A stretch of DNA of 64,000 bases from an uncultured Veillonellaceae bacterium (GTDB lineage: Bacteria > Bacillota > Negativicutes > Veillonellales > Dialisteraceae), in the NCBI GenBank assembly GCA_927353735.1, contig CAKMIA010000004.1, positions 1 through 64,000 of the forward strand, written 5' to 3'. Made by a program: the position numbers and the translations under genes. Each line of letters begins with the position of its first letter. Position 1 is the stretch's first letter. The notes under the pieces are model-generated. The model made no database searches, was not told the origin of the DNA, and was given only the letters and a program-made list of their open reading frames with translations. Shown here one piece after another: positions 35,483-48,667 of this stretch.

Positions 35483-35716
35483 TCATTTCCTCAGCATCTG
35501 CTTGATGACAGACCATATGCCGCTCACGCCGCCCAAAAGGGAGCCCCCTACGAGCCCCCACGGCGATGTACCGAAATATTCATCACACCGAAGACCTGCA
35601 TAGACACACAGTCCGATGCAGGTCAGCATGGTGAGCCCCGCTCCGGAAGCCACGGCTGCACTGCGCAGCGGACTGAAATCTGAATGCTTGTCCCTGGTCT
35701 GATGCTTTTTCTCCAT
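35483..35716 (-). CDS. AtpZ/AtpI family protein
   Basis: 77 residues from the ATG at 35716 (MEKKHQTRDK). Two membrane helices, the first AAVASGAGLTMLTCIGLCVY, the second WGLVGGSLLGGVSGIWSVIK, with the short loop RCDEYFGTSP typical of the AtpZ/AtpI (PF09527) family at the head of ATP synthase operons. The exact start is uncertain because the closest ribosome-like GGAG is 16 bases away. First gene of the operon. Confidence 0.75.
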   Translation of the reverse strand: MEKKHQTRDKHSDFSPLRSAAVASGAGLTMLTCIGLCVYAGLRCDEYFGTSPWGLVGGSLLGGVSGIWSVIKQMLRK

Positions 35717-35794
35717 GGGCCGTGGCAGGTTCTCCTTCCGTCGTGGGTGCTCATTTTTTGGATGCAAAAAATGACAGCACATTGGTTATACATC

Positions 35795-35828
35795 TGTCAA
35801 CTGAAATTCATACGTTTTCATTGTATCA
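35795..35828 (-). promoter_or_regulatory. Promoter region of the ATP synthase operon
   Basis: Minus-strand extended -10 TG-A-TACAAT (35828-35820) about 105 bases before the first gene, and a separate TTGACA (35800-35795) nearer the gene with only a weak -10 (TGTCAT). Either could be used. The 339-base gap between the first atp gene and wecB holds this and the wecB terminator; nothing else was recognised. Confidence 0.4.
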
Positions 35829-35932
35829 TATGCCGATAGCCGGCGCCACTGAAAATCCACAGAAAATGGGCGGTCCCGCCGGAAATTCCGCCCCTTTTTC
35901 CCTCTTTTTTCCGCCGGTTTTTCCAAACACGG

Positions 35933-35957
35933 AAAAAGAAACGCCTCCGGGCGTCTC
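35933..35957 (-). terminator. Terminator of the wecA-wecB operon
   Basis: Stem GA.ACGCC/GGCGT.TC with a 4-base loop (tccg) and a TTTCTTTTT tail on the minus strand, about 100 bases after the wecB stop. Confidence 0.65.
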
Positions 35958-36055
35958 TGCGGAGCCGTTTCCGCCGGTCTCCCGGCCGGTACGGCCCCGC
36001 GTGGTGACGCGCGCTGCGTTTCTTTTTTATCTGTGCAGGCATGAGGCCCGCCTGA

Positions 36056-37198
36056 TTATTTTGTTACGAACGGCGCCGGAACGGTCTCCGTCAGCCCTGC
36101 ATGATGCAGGAGCCATGCCACGATACGCTCCGATGCATGGCCGTCGCCGTAGGGATTGACCGCCTCGGCCATTTCCCGGTACGCCCCCTCATCGGTAAGG
36201 AGCCTGTGCGCCGTCTCGTACACCGCTTCCTCGTCGGTGCCGACGAGCTTCACCGTGCCGGCGGCCACCGCTTCTGGCCGCTCCGTGGTATCGCGCAGGA
36301 CCAGCACCGGCTTGCCGAGGCTCGGCGCCTCTTCCTGGATGCCGCCGCTGTCGGTGAGGACAATAGCCGACCGGGCCATGAGATTCGTGAAGGGTTCATA
36401 TTCCATGGGTTCCACCAGATGGATGCGCGGATGCCCTTCCAGCTCCTCCGACACCGCTTCCCGCACGAGAGGATTGCGGTGTACGGGGAATACGATCTCC
36501 GTATCGGGGATGTCGTCCACCAGCCGGCGGAGCGCGCGGTACACGTGGTGCATGGGCGCGCCGAGATTTTCCCGGCGGTGCGTGGTGACGAGGATCACCC
36601 GCTTGTGCTCCTCGATCTGTTCCAGCTCCTTGTCCGCAAAGGTGTAGTCCTTCTTCACCGTGGCGAACAGGGCGTCGATGACCGTATTGCCGGTAACGAA
36701 GATGCGGGACGGGTCTTTATTTTCCCGGAGCAGATTGTCCCGGGCCGTCTCGGTGGGGGCAAAGTGATAGTTCGCCAGCACGCCCGTGAGCTGCCGGTTG
36801 GCCTCTTCCGGGAAGGGGGACAGCAGATTGCCCGTGCGGAGCCCCGCCTCCACGTGGCCCACGGGGATCTGCGCATAAAAAGCGGCCAGCGCCGCCGTGA
36901 AGGTGGTGGTGGTATCGCCGTGGACGAGCACGCAGTCCGGCTTTTCCTTCGAAAAGACCTCCTGAAGGCCCCGGAGCACCCGCCCGGTGATGTCGTAGAG
37001 GGTCTGCCCCTTCGCCATGATATTCAGGTCATAGTCCGCCTGCAGGTGGAACAGCTGCATCACCTGATCGAGCATTTCCCGGTGCTGCGCGGTGATGCAC
37101 ACCCGGGTCTCGATTTCCGGATGCTTCCGGAGCTCCCGGATGACCGGTGCCATTTTGATTGCTTCGGGACGCGTCCCGAAGATAGTCATGATTTTCAC
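36056..37198 (-). CDS. wecB: UDP-N-acetylglucosamine 2-epimerase (non-hydrolysing)
   Basis: 380 residues from a GTG at 37198, with GGAAGGAA eight bases upstream; an ATG three codons later is the alternative. KIMTIFGTRPEAIKMAPVIR, CITAQHREMLDQVMQLF, VLVHGDTTTTFTAALAAFY, GHVEAGLRTGNLLSPFPEE, VTTHRRENLG and LTDSGGIQEEAPSLGKPVLV are full WecB/MnaA signatures. It interconverts UDP-GlcNAc and UDP-ManNAc for surface polysaccharide or teichoic-like polymers in the cytosol. Follows wecA after 28 bases. Confidence 0.95.
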   Translation of the reverse strand: MKIMTIFGTRPEAIKMAPVIRELRKHPEIETRVCITAQHREMLDQVMQLFHLQADYDLNIMAKGQTLYDITGRVLRGLQEVFSKEKPDCVLVHGDTTTTFTAALAAFYAQIPVGHVEAGLRTGNLLSPFPEEANRQLTGVLANYHFAPTETARDNLLRENKDPSRIFVTGNTVIDALFATVKKDYTFADKELEQIEEHKRVILVTTHRRENLGAPMHHVYRALRRLVDDIPDTEIVFPVHRNPLVREAVSEELEGHPRIHLVEPMEYEPFTNLMARSAIVLTDSGGIQEEAPSLGKPVLVLRDTTERPEAVAAGTVKLVGTDEEAVYETAHRLLTDEGAYREMAEAVNPYGDGHASERIVAWLLHHAGLTETVPAPFVTK

Positions 37199-37226
37199 AG
37201 TAAATTCCTTCCTTTCGGAAAAACGT

Positions 37227-38273
37227 TCAGTGTTCTTCTTCCTCTTCGTTCCGTCCGCCCTCGGTGAGGACGCCCAGCCGCTTGGCCCACAGGAGATAGA
37301 TGACCAGCACCACCGCCAGCAGCAGGACGCCCGCTGCCAGCTGCAGATGGATCACCAGCAGCGCCGTGCAGGAGAAAAAGGCCGTGAGGGCATACATGAT
37401 GAGCACCACCTGCTTCTGGGTGAGCCCCTTGGCCAGCAGGCGGTGATGGAGATGGCGCTTATCCGGCGAAAAGACCGGCACGCCGGAGTGCTTCCGCCGC
37501 GCGATGGCCATGAGCGTATCCATGATCGGCACGGACAGCGCCACCAGCGGCACGATGAGCACCGCGATGGCGGCGGTCTTCATGGAGCCCATCACGGACA
37601 CCGCGGCGATGACATAGCCGAGGAACATGGACCCCGTATCGCCCATGAAGATTTTTGCGGGATTGAAATTGTACTGCAGGAACGCGATGGCGGCGCCGGC
37701 CATGGCGACCATGGCGGCCGCGCACACCCACTGCCCCATCTGGAAGGCAAAGAAGGAAATGGTGACGGACGCGATGGCGGCAATGCCCGCGGCCAGTCCG
37801 TCCAGACCGTCGATGAGATTCACCGTATTGACGAAGCCGATGATCCAGAAAATGGTGAGCGGGATGGAGATCAGCGCCGGGAAGTACAGATAGCCCACGA
37901 AGGGCAGCTTCAGCCAGTCGATGCGCACGCCGAAAATCACCACGAAGATGGCCGCCGCCATGATCTGGCCGCAGAGCTTCACCTTCGGCGGCAGGGAGTA
38001 GCGATCATCCAGAATGCCCACGAAAATGAGGAACGTCGCGCCGCAGGCCAGTCCCAGCAGCTGCGGGTCGTCAAAGCCGACGGTGAGCGCGATCGATGCA
38101 ATGAAGCCCGCGTAAATGGCGAGCCCGCCCAGCCGGGGAATCAGTCCGTGGTGAACCTTCCGCGCATCCGGCCGGTCTACGGCTCCTATCGCGACGGCCA
38201 GACGCTTCACAAAGGGCGTCAGTACAAAGGTCACGACGAGGGCCGCGAGAAACGTGTACGCATAGGCGAACAC
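37227..38273 (-). CDS. wecA: Undecaprenyl-phosphate N-acetylglucosaminyl-1-phosphate transferase (WecA/TagO family)
   Basis: 348 residues if begun at the GTG at 38273 (MFAYAYTFLAALVVTF), which has GGAGG seven bases upstream; an ATG at 38303 is directly preceded by the -10 and has no ribosome site. About eleven membrane helices. Catalytic blocks: RPDARKVHHGLIPRLGGLAI, GILDDRYSLPPKVKL, NLIDGLDGLAAG, FMGDTGSMFLG and PDKRHLHHRLLAKG. Transfers a GlcNAc-1-P-type sugar to undecaprenyl phosphate, the first step of lipid-linked polymer synthesis, at the inner membrane. Paired with wecB. Confidence 0.9.
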   Translation of the reverse strand: MFAYAYTFLAALVVTFVLTPFVKRLAVAIGAVDRPDARKVHHGLIPRLGGLAIYAGFIASIALTVGFDDPQLLGLACGATFLIFVGILDDRYSLPPKVKLCGQIMAAAIFVVIFGVRIDWLKLPFVGYLYFPALISIPLTIFWIIGFVNTVNLIDGLDGLAAGIAAIASVTISFFAFQMGQWVCAAAMVAMAGAAIAFLQYNFNPAKIFMGDTGSMFLGYVIAAVSVMGSMKTAAIAVLIVPLVALSVPIMDTLMAIARRKHSGVPVFSPDKRHLHHRLLAKGLTQKQVVLIMYALTAFFSCTALLVIHLQLAAGVLLLAVVLVIYLLWAKRLGVLTEGGRNEEEEEH

Positions 38274-38309
38274 CGTAACACCTCCTATGACAGAGTTATT
38301 CATATTGCC

Positions 38310-38318
38310 ATTGTAACA
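38310..38318 (-). promoter_or_regulatory. Extended -10 of wecA-wecB
   Basis: Minus-strand TG-T-TACAAT (38318-38310), about 37 bases before the GTG start of wecA. Confidence 0.45.
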
Positions 38319-38444
38319 CAAATCCCCTAAGTGAGAAGAGCGCCGCCCGATTTCCCGCCCCGCGGGACGGACCGGACCACGCAGAAAAGCGCGAAAACGG
38401 CGCGGCCTCTCCCGCCGGAAGGAGCGCCGCGGCCCGGGCCGTCG

Positions 38445-38453
38445 TGCTACAAT
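38445..38453 (+). promoter_or_regulatory. Extended -10 of the IMPACT-family gene
   Basis: TG-C-TACAAT ending 30 bases before the ATG at 38484, preceded by a very GC-rich stretch without a -35. Confidence 0.45.
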
Positions 38454-38483
38454 AGGAGTAATGATTTTCAGAAGGAGGCTCCC

Positions 38484-39125
38484 ATGCTCATTCCCTACAC
38501 CGCGCCGGAAGCGGCCTGCCGCACGCAGACCGAGATCCAGAAATCCCTTTTCATCGCCGACCTCGCGCCGGTCTCTTCCATGGAGGAGGCCGCGGCCTTC
38601 TGGGACAGCCGGCGGAAAGAATTCCGCGACGCCACCCATCACTGCTTCGCCTGCCGCATCGGCACGGGGCAGGTGCTGGAGAAATCCAGCGACGACGGAG
38701 AGCCCCAGGGCACGGCGGGTCATCCCATGCTCCACGTGCTCCAGATGCAGGAGCTCACCAATACGGCCCTCGTGGTGACCCGCTATTTCGGCGGCATCAA
38801 GCTCGGCGCGGGCGGCCTCACCCGGGCGTACAGCGGTGCCGCGGCCTCGGCCTGCCGGAGCGCGTCCCTCGTGACGTACACGCCCCATCTCCGGGTCTCG
38901 CTGGTCCTCCCCTATGACATGGTGGGCCTCTTTGAAAAATATGCCGGCGACAAAGCGCTCCGCGTGGCGGACCGGTCCTTCACCGACACGGTGACCTTCA
39001 CGCTCCTCGTGCCGCCCGCCGACTGGGAGCCCCATCTCCGGGACCTGACGAATCTCACCGCCGGGCGGGCCCGCGCGGAAACGCTCGGCGAGGAGTACGT
39101 GCCCCTCGCCGCAGAAAGGAAGTGA
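38484..39125 (+). CDS. IMPACT/YigZ family protein
   Basis: 213 residues from the ATG at 38484 (GAAGGAGG). UPF0029 core: EIQKSLFIADLAPVSSMEEA, FRDATHHCFACRIGTG, SSDDGEPQGTAGHPML, LVVTRYFGGIKLGAGGLTRAY. C-terminal DUF1949-like domain with VSLVLPYDMVGLFEKY. Relatives are linked to translation regulation (eukaryotic IMPACT) and RNA or ribosome binding; the bacterial role is poorly known. Cytosolic. Six bases before the ATPase gene. Confidence 0.9.
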   Translation: MLIPYTAPEAACRTQTEIQKSLFIADLAPVSSMEEAAAFWDSRRKEFRDATHHCFACRIGTGQVLEKSSDDGEPQGTAGHPMLHVLQMQELTNTALVVTRYFGGIKLGAGGLTRAYSGAAASACRSASLVTYTPHLRVSLVLPYDMVGLFEKYAGDKALRVADRSFTDTVTFTLLVPPADWEPHLRDLTNLTAGRARAETLGEEYVPLAAERK

Positions 39126-39131
39126 CCTCCC

Positions 39132-40334
39132 ATGGCGGAGTGCGAACGCAGAGACTACATGGAATTCCTCCTCCGGAACCGGGACCGGGAAATGGTGAAG
39201 GTCCTCACCGGCATGCGCGGCGCCGGCAAGACGACGCTCCTCGCGCAGTACATCCACCATCTCCGGCAGTCCGGCGTCCCGGAGGACCGCATTCTCTATC
39301 TGGACCTGTCCGAGCCGGAGGTGCAGCGCCGTTTCCCGCAGGAAACGCTCTACCGGTACATTCTCTCCCGCCTTCCCGGCGGACAGCCGGCCTATATCTT
39401 TCTCGACGAGGTGCAGGAGCTCCCTGATTTCGCCCGGCTGGCGGACGGCCTCTTCCGCATCCGCCACTTCGACCTCTGTCTGGCCGGCTCCGCCATGGAC
39501 CGGTCCCTGTCCTCCCTGACCTCGCTCCTGCCGGGGCGCTGCCGCATCCGCACCGTGTATCCCCTTTCCTTTGCGGAAACAGCCGCCGGCCGGGAAACAC
39601 CGCCGCAGGACCGGGATCTCCTCCGCTACGCCGAGGGCAGCTCCCTTCCGGGGCTCTTCCACAAAGAGGCACTGCACAGCACGCTGGATACGATCCTTTC
39701 AGCGGCGCTCTTCCACGAGCTCTGCGACGATGCCTCGCTCCGCACGGGCCTCCTCCTCAAGATCCTCCGCTACCTGGCGGAGCACGCCGGCGAATCCGTG
39801 GCGATGCAGGCCATGGAGACCGCCACAGGACGCGCCGGACGGCCCCTGCTGGAAAAAACGCTCCGCTCCTATCTCCGGTGCCTCGGGGAGGCAGGCCTGC
39901 TCCTCACCGTGCCTTCCGTGGCGATTTCCGACGGGACGCTGCCGGAGCCGGACGGGCGCACGGTCCGCTTCTTCTTCTCCGACGGCGCCATGGCCAGCCT
40001 CTGGAGCCGCCGCGGCCGCACGGAATGGCAGTGCCTCTGCAACGCGACGGCAGTGGAGCTCTTCCGCCGGTACGGCGCCGTGGAGACCGCCGCCTCCGAG
40101 GCTGGCCTGGTGGATTTCCTCACCGGCCGCCGGGAGATCCCCGTGCTGTGGCAGCTCATCCCTCATGGTGATGACCGGGACGCCCCGCAGAAATGGCAGG
40201 CCCTCCTCGCGGCGCCCGCCACCTGCCGGAAGATCGTCCTCACCTTCACGCCGGAAGCCTTTCCCGGCGCGCCCTCCGTTTTTGTGCGGCCTCTCCTGCC
40301 GTGGTTCCTCCGCGGCCGCCCCGCCTCTCTCTGA
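39132..40334 (+). CDS. ATP-binding protein of the AAA_14/DUF4143 type
   Basis: 400 residues. Walker A TGMRGAGKTT near residue 28, then QRRFPQETLYRYILSRL, Walker B AYIFLDEVQELPDF, sensor-like LCLAGSAMDRS, RIRTVYPLSFAET, and a C-terminal half (LRTGLLLKILRYLAEHAGES, LEKTLRSYLRCLGEAGLLL, TAVELFRRYG) that corresponds to DUF4143. Members are common in bacteria and archaea; a role in DNA-related or toxin-like processes has been guessed but is not established. Operon with the IMPACT-family gene. Confidence 0.82.
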   Translation: MAECERRDYMEFLLRNRDREMVKVLTGMRGAGKTTLLAQYIHHLRQSGVPEDRILYLDLSEPEVQRRFPQETLYRYILSRLPGGQPAYIFLDEVQELPDFARLADGLFRIRHFDLCLAGSAMDRSLSSLTSLLPGRCRIRTVYPLSFAETAAGRETPPQDRDLLRYAEGSSLPGLFHKEALHSTLDTILSAALFHELCDDASLRTGLLLKILRYLAEHAGESVAMQAMETATGRAGRPLLEKTLRSYLRCLGEAGLLLTVPSVAISDGTLPEPDGRTVRFFFSDGAMASLWSRRGRTEWQCLCNATAVELFRRYGAVETAASEAGLVDFLTGRREIPVLWQLIPHGDDRDAPQKWQALLAAPATCRKIVLTFTPEAFPGAPSVFVRPLLPWFLRGRPASL

Positions 40335-40341
40335 TTTTCTC

Positions 40342-40363
40342 CCGCCTCCGGGCGGCTTTTTTT
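40342..40363 (+). terminator. Terminator of the DUF4143 ATPase gene
   Basis: Stem CCGCC/GGCGG with a 4-base loop and a T7 tail, just after the stop. Confidence 0.75.
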
Positions 40364-40370
40364 GTGCACA

Positions 40371-40413
40371 AAAAAACTGTAAGAACGGGAATTCCCGTTT
40401 CTTACAGTTTTTT
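40371..40413 (-). terminator. Terminator of rpoBC
   Basis: Long stem AAAACTGTAAG..ACGGG / CCCGT..CTTACAGTTTT with one mismatch and T6 on the minus strand, 16 bases after the rpoC stop. Confidence 0.9.
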
Positions 40414-40428
40414 CTTCATCGCTGAGGC

Positions 40429-43400
40429 TTACTGTGCCTGCTGTTCTTCTGCAGCGGGTTTCGGTTCGCCTTCGTGGATCACCTTGATCCGGCGGTACCG
40501 GGACATGCCGGTGCCTGCAGGAATCAGCTTGCCGATGATGACATTTTCCTTCAGGCCGATGAGCGGATCGGACTTGCCCTTGATCGCTGCTTCGGTGAGG
40601 ACTCTCGTCGTTTCCTGGAAGGATGCGGCGGAGAGGAAGGAGTCGGTCGCCAGAGCGGCCTTCGTCGTGCCGAGGAGCATGTTGCGGCCCACGGCCTTTT
40701 CCTTGCCCTCGTCCTCGAGACGCTGGTTCTCCTGACGGTAAGCCACCATATCGACGGTCTCGCCCGGGAGCCATTCGGAATCGCCGGGCTCCTCGATCTT
40801 GATCTTGCGGAGCATCTGACGGACGATGATCTCGATGTGTTTATCGTTGATTTCTACGCCCTGAGAGCGGTATACGCTCTGGACTTCGGATACGATGTAC
40901 TGCTGCGTGGCCTGTACGCCCTTGACGCGGAGGATGTCGTGGGGATTGATGGAGCCGTCCATGAGCTTCGTCCCCGGTTCGATGACGTCTCCGTCCTTGA
41001 CGATGGCACGCTTGCCGAAGGGCAGCTTGTACTGTTCGCTCGTCTCTTCATTGGTGACGGTGACGATCGGCACGCCCTTGTTCTCTTCGGATTCGCTTAC
41101 CGTGACGGTGCCGCCGATCTCACTGATGATGGCGTGGCCCTTCGGTTTACGCGCTTCGAACAATTCTTCGACACGGGGAAGACCCTGTGTGATATCTTCG
41201 TTCGATACGGTGCCGCCGGTGTGGAATGTACGCATGGTCAGCTGGGTACCAGGTTCGCCGATGGACTGTGCGGCGATGATGCCTACCGCTTCGCCGATCT
41301 CCACGTGGCGGCCGGTGGCCAGATTGCGGCCGTAGCACTTCGCGCAGATGCCGTGTGCGGAGTGGCAGGTCAGGATGGAACGGATCTTCAGGCTGTTGAA
41401 ATGCTTCTGGATCTCTTCGGCCTGTTCTTCCGTGATTTCTTCGTTCTTCTTCGCGATGAGCTCGCCCGTTTCCGGATTGATCACATCGTCCACCGGGCAG
41501 CGTCCGGTGATGCGGTCTGCAAGGGTCTCGATCACGCCGCCGCTCTGAACGATCGGGGTGACTTCCACGCCTTCCACTTCGTCCATGTGGACGCGAATGG
41601 ACGGTACGTCCGCAGCGAGGATGGCGTCGGCCACTTCCCCGGTGATCTCCGTGCCGGCCGGGAAGAGTTCGCAGCGGCTGCGGTCCGCAGCCGCTTCATC
41701 GAGATGCTTGCCGCGCAGGCGGGTATTCATGAAATGACGGAGGCTGGCCGTGAGTTCTTCGTCGGCTGCCTTGGCGCCGAGGTCGATCGTTTCCGCCGCC
41801 GGCGTTTCCGCGCCGTCCTGATACATCGGGATGATGGTCACTTCATGGATGAGGCGGTGATTGAGAAGGGTGATGTCGTCGGAGGTGAGCGTGCGGCCCT
41901 TCACGAGGAGCACGTCGCCGCTCTTCGGATCGAGCACGTCTTCATCGAGCATCGCGCCGAGAAGCTTCGGCTTCAGACCGTTGATGGTGTGGCGTACGGT
42001 GGAAGCCATGCGCACCCGTTCCCTGTCGAAATCGAGAACGACGATGTCGCAGTCTTCCTCGCGGACGATGACGTCCTGGGATACGTCGACCAGACGGCGG
42101 GTGAGGTAACCGGAGTCTGCCGTACGGAGTGCCGTATCGGCCAGACCTTTACGGGCGCCGTGAGAGGAGGTGAAGTAATCCAGTACGGTCAGGCCTTCAC
42201 GGTAGTTCGCCTTGACAGGCAGTTCGACCGGACGGCCGGAGGTATCGGCGATCAGGCCGCGCATGCCGGCGAGCTGGCGCATCTGGCTGTCGTTACCACG
42301 GGCACCGGACTGAGCCATCATGGTGAGCGGGTTGAATTTCTTCATGCTTTCCTTCATGGCTTCGCCCACTTCGTCCGTGGCCTTCGTCCAGATCTCGACG
42401 ACTTTCTTATACCGTTCCGCGTTGGTGATGAGGCCGCGGCGGAAGAAATTCTTGACACGTTCGACTTCCGCATCCTTTTCGGCGATGATCTCGTTCTTGT
42501 TGGCCGGGACAGCGACATCGTTGATGCCGATGGAGATGCCCGATACGAGAGCGTAATGGAAGCCGAGCGCCTTGATGCTGTCCAGCAGGTCGCCCGTGGC
42601 CTTGAAGCCGAGCTTGCGGAAGCAGTTATTGACGAGCTTGCCCATCTGCTTCTTGTCGATGACGACGCCGAGGCATTCTCTGCCGTCGCCTCTCTTGTGG
42701 AAGAAGCGGAGCACTTCGGGGATCGCGTAGTTGAAGATCACGCGGCCCGGCGTGGTGATGACGAGGCCGTGGCCGGGGATGTCCACACGGATGAAGTGCT
42801 GGAGGAAATCGCCGCCCCGCTTTTCGTCCTTCGCCAGATCATAGGCGAGCATGATTTCGTCATAGCCGGTGTAGGCCGGGAGCTTGTCGAATTCGACGGT
42901 CTCCTCGTCCTCCGGCGTGATGGTGAGGTAGTAGCTGCCGAGGATCATATCCTGAGACGGAATGGCCACCGGCTTGCCGTCCTTCGTGGACAGGATGTTG
43001 TTGATGGAGAGCATGAGGGTCCGTGCTTCCGCCTGTGCCTCCACGGACAGCGGCAGATGGCACGCCATCTGGTCGCCGTCGAAGTCGGCGTTGTAGCCCG
43101 GGCATACCAGCGGATGCAGCTTGATGGCACGGCCTTCCCACAGGATGGGTTCGAAGGCCTGAATGCCGAGGCGGTGCAGCGTCGGTGCGCGGTTCAGGAG
43201 GACCGGATGTTCCTTGATGACATCTGCGAGGACATCCCATACTTCCGGTGCGAGCTTGTCCACTTTCTTGCGGGCCACCTTCAGGTTGTTCGCCATGCCG
43301 CGGGCGATGAGCTCATGCATGATGAACGGCTTGAACAGTTCCACTGCCATTTCCTTCGGCAGGCCGCACTGATACATTTTCAGTTCCGGGCCGACGACGA

Positions 43401-44433
43401 TAACGGAACGGCCGGAGTAGTCGACGCGCTTGCCCAGCAGGTTCTGACGGAAACGGCCCTGCTTCCCTTTCAGCATATCGGAGAGGGATTTCAGCGGGCG
43501 GTTGCCCGGGCCGGTGACCGCACGGCCGCGGCGGCCGTTGTCGATGAGGGCATCGACCGCTTCCTGGAGCATGCGCTTTTCATTGCGGATGATGATTTCC
43601 GGAGCGCCCAGCTCGAGCAGACGCTTCAGACGGTTGTTTCTGTTGATTACACGGCGGTAAAGGTCGTTCAGGTCGCTCGTGGCGAAGCGGCCGCCGTCGA
43701 GCTGCACCATCGGGCGCAGATCCGGCGGGATGACTGGGATGACCGTCATGATCATCCATTCCGGCTTGTTGCCGGACTGAATGAAGGATTCCACTTCTTC
43801 CAGACGGCGGATGCTGCGCACGCGGCGCTGGCCGGTGGCGGTCTTCAGGTCTTCCTTCAGCTCCGCTTCCAGCTTTTTCAGGTCCAGTTCCTTCAGGAGG
43901 GTCTGGATGGCTTCTGCACCCATGCCGGCCTTGAAGGAATCATAGCCGTACTTCTGCACGGTTTCCTGATATTCCGCTTCGGTGAGGATCTGCTGCTTCG
44001 TCAGATTGGTCGTGCCCGGATCGAGGACGATGTACGCTGCGAAATACAGCACCCGTTCCAGCGCACGGGGAGAAATGGAGAGGATGAGGCCGATGCGGCT
44101 CGGGATCCCCTTGAAGTACCAGATGTGGGATACCGGGCAGGCGAGGCTGATGTGGCCCATGCGTTCGCGGCGGACCTTGGAGCTGGTCACTTCCACGCCG
44201 CACTTGTCGCACACCGTGCCTTTATAGCGCATTCTTTTGTATTTGCCGCATTTGCATTCCCAGTCCTTCGTCGGTCCGAAGATCTTTTCGCAGAAAAGAC
44301 CGTCGGTCTCCGCCTTCAGGGTGCGATAGTTGATGGTTTCCGGCTTCGTGACTTCGCCGTGGGACCATTCAAGGATCTTTTCCGGGGAGGCGATGCCGAT
44401 CTTCATGGAGTCAAATTCATTTACATCTAACAA
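40429..44433 (-). CDS. rpoC: DNA-directed RNA polymerase subunit beta'
   Basis: 1334 residues from a TTG start ([17 protein letters not shown]); AAAGGAG lies ten bases upstream. Zinc ribbon [28 protein letters not shown], the catalytic [16 protein letters not shown] loop, the second zinc site [16 protein letters not shown], the bridge/trigger region [18 protein letters not shown] and the C-terminal [20 protein letters not shown] are present. It carries the active-site Mg of RNA polymerase. 26 bases after rpoB. Neighbouring ribosomal protein genes usually found beside rpoC are absent. Confidence 0.98.
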   Translation of the reverse strand: MLDVNEFDSMKIGIASPEKILEWSHGEVTKPETINYRTLKAETDGLFCEKIFGPTKDWECKCGKYKRMRYKGTVCDKCGVEVTSSKVRRERMGHISLACPVSHIWYFKGIPSRIGLILSISPRALERVLYFAAYIVLDPGTTNLTKQQILTEAEYQETVQKYGYDSFKAGMGAEAIQTLLKELDLKKLEAELKEDLKTATGQRRVRSIRRLEEVESFIQSGNKPEWMIMTVIPVIPPDLRPMVQLDGGRFATSDLNDLYRRVINRNNRLKRLLELGAPEIIIRNEKRMLQEAVDALIDNGRRGRAVTGPGNRPLKSLSDMLKGKQGRFRQNLLGKRVDYSGRSVIVVGPELKMYQCGLPKEMAVELFKPFIMHELIARGMANNLKVARKKVDKLAPEVWDVLADVIKEHPVLLNRAPTLHRLGIQAFEPILWEGRAIKLHPLVCPGYNADFDGDQMACHLPLSVEAQAEARTLMLSINNILSTKDGKPVAIPSQDMILGSYYLTITPEDEETVEFDKLPAYTGYDEIMLAYDLAKDEKRGGDFLQHFIRVDIPGHGLVITTPGRVIFNYAIPEVLRFFHKRGDGRECLGVVIDKKQMGKLVNNCFRKLGFKATGDLLDSIKALGFHYALVSGISIGINDVAVPANKNEIIAEKDAEVERVKNFFRRGLITNAERYKKVVEIWTKATDEVGEAMKESMKKFNPLTMMAQSGARGNDSQMRQLAGMRGLIADTSGRPVELPVKANYREGLTVLDYFTSSHGARKGLADTALRTADSGYLTRRLVDVSQDVIVREEDCDIVVLDFDRERVRMASTVRHTINGLKPKLLGAMLDEDVLDPKSGDVLLVKGRTLTSDDITLLNHRLIHEVTIIPMYQDGAETPAAETIDLGAKAADEELTASLRHFMNTRLRGKHLDEAAADRSRCELFPAGTEITGEVADAILAADVPSIRVHMDEVEGVEVTPIVQSGGVIETLADRITGRCPVDDVINPETGELIAKKNEEITEEQAEEIQKHFNSLKIRSILTCHSAHGICAKCYGRNLATGRHVEIGEAVGIIAAQSIGEPGTQLTMRTFHTGGTVSNEDITQGLPRVEELFEARKPKGHAIISEIGGTVTVSESEENKGVPIVTVTNEETSEQYKLPFGKRAIVKDGDVIEPGTKLMDGSINPHDILRVKGVQATQQYIVSEVQSVYRSQGVEINDKHIEIIVRQMLRKIKIEEPGDSEWLPGETVDMVAYRQENQRLEDEGKEKAVGRNMLLGTTKAALATDSFLSAASFQETTRVLTEAAIKGKSDPLIGLKENVIIGKLIPAGTGMSRYRRIKVIHEGEPKPAAEEQQAQ

Positions 44434-44459
44434 TTGGATACCGCTCCTTTCCGGGAATG

Positions 44460-48236
<3,777 letters not shown>

Positions 48237-48667
48237 TCTGCGCCTCACCCTTTCGTAGTGATAAAACCATTTGTCAATAGCCCGCAAAAATCCCGGGCAC
48301 AAAATGAAGCAAGGCCATACTTGACAACCTTGCCAAAACCGGTTCCTCACGGTGAAATCCCCGCTCCGGAGCCTGAATGTACCAAAAAATAAACCTGTTG
48401 TGAATTCATATTTTACCATATACATAAAAGAGCCGCAATGAAATCGCCCGTTTTTGCTTCGTTTTTCTCCTTATTCAAAAATTCTTCCACATTGCTATAG
48501 GATAATTCTTTATATAGAAATATTTTTACAGTATATAGAACTTTTTTATTCTGGCAGAATTTACAGATTGTTTCATAAAAAAGCGAAGAAACCGGCGCGC
48601 CTTCAGCCGCTCCATTCCCATTCCTGCCCGGAGCCTTTACAATAAGAGGCAGAAAGGAGGGAGTCTC
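48237..48667 (-). promoter_or_regulatory. rpoB leader and rpoB-dinB intergenic region
   Basis: 431 bases without a gene. Minus-strand TG-G-TAAAAT (48418-48410) is a candidate rpoB promoter giving a leader of about 165 bases. Within the leader there are two small hairpins: GCAAGG/CCTTGC followed by a T-rich stretch, and GCCCG/CGGGC just before TTGACA (near 48270). On the plus strand TTTACAAT about 25 bases before dinB is its probable -10. The AT-rich part 48430-48580 shows no other recognisable structure and no LexA-like box. Confidence 0.4.

Noticed and set aside
38274-39677. Apparent 450-codon N-terminal extension of the wecA frame
   Set aside because: It runs antisense through the IMPACT and DUF4143 genes; wecA-like sequence begins only near 38273, where a ribosome site lies.
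48430-48667. LexA/SOS box before dinB
   Set aside because: No GAAC-N4-GTTC-type palindrome found in the upstream region.
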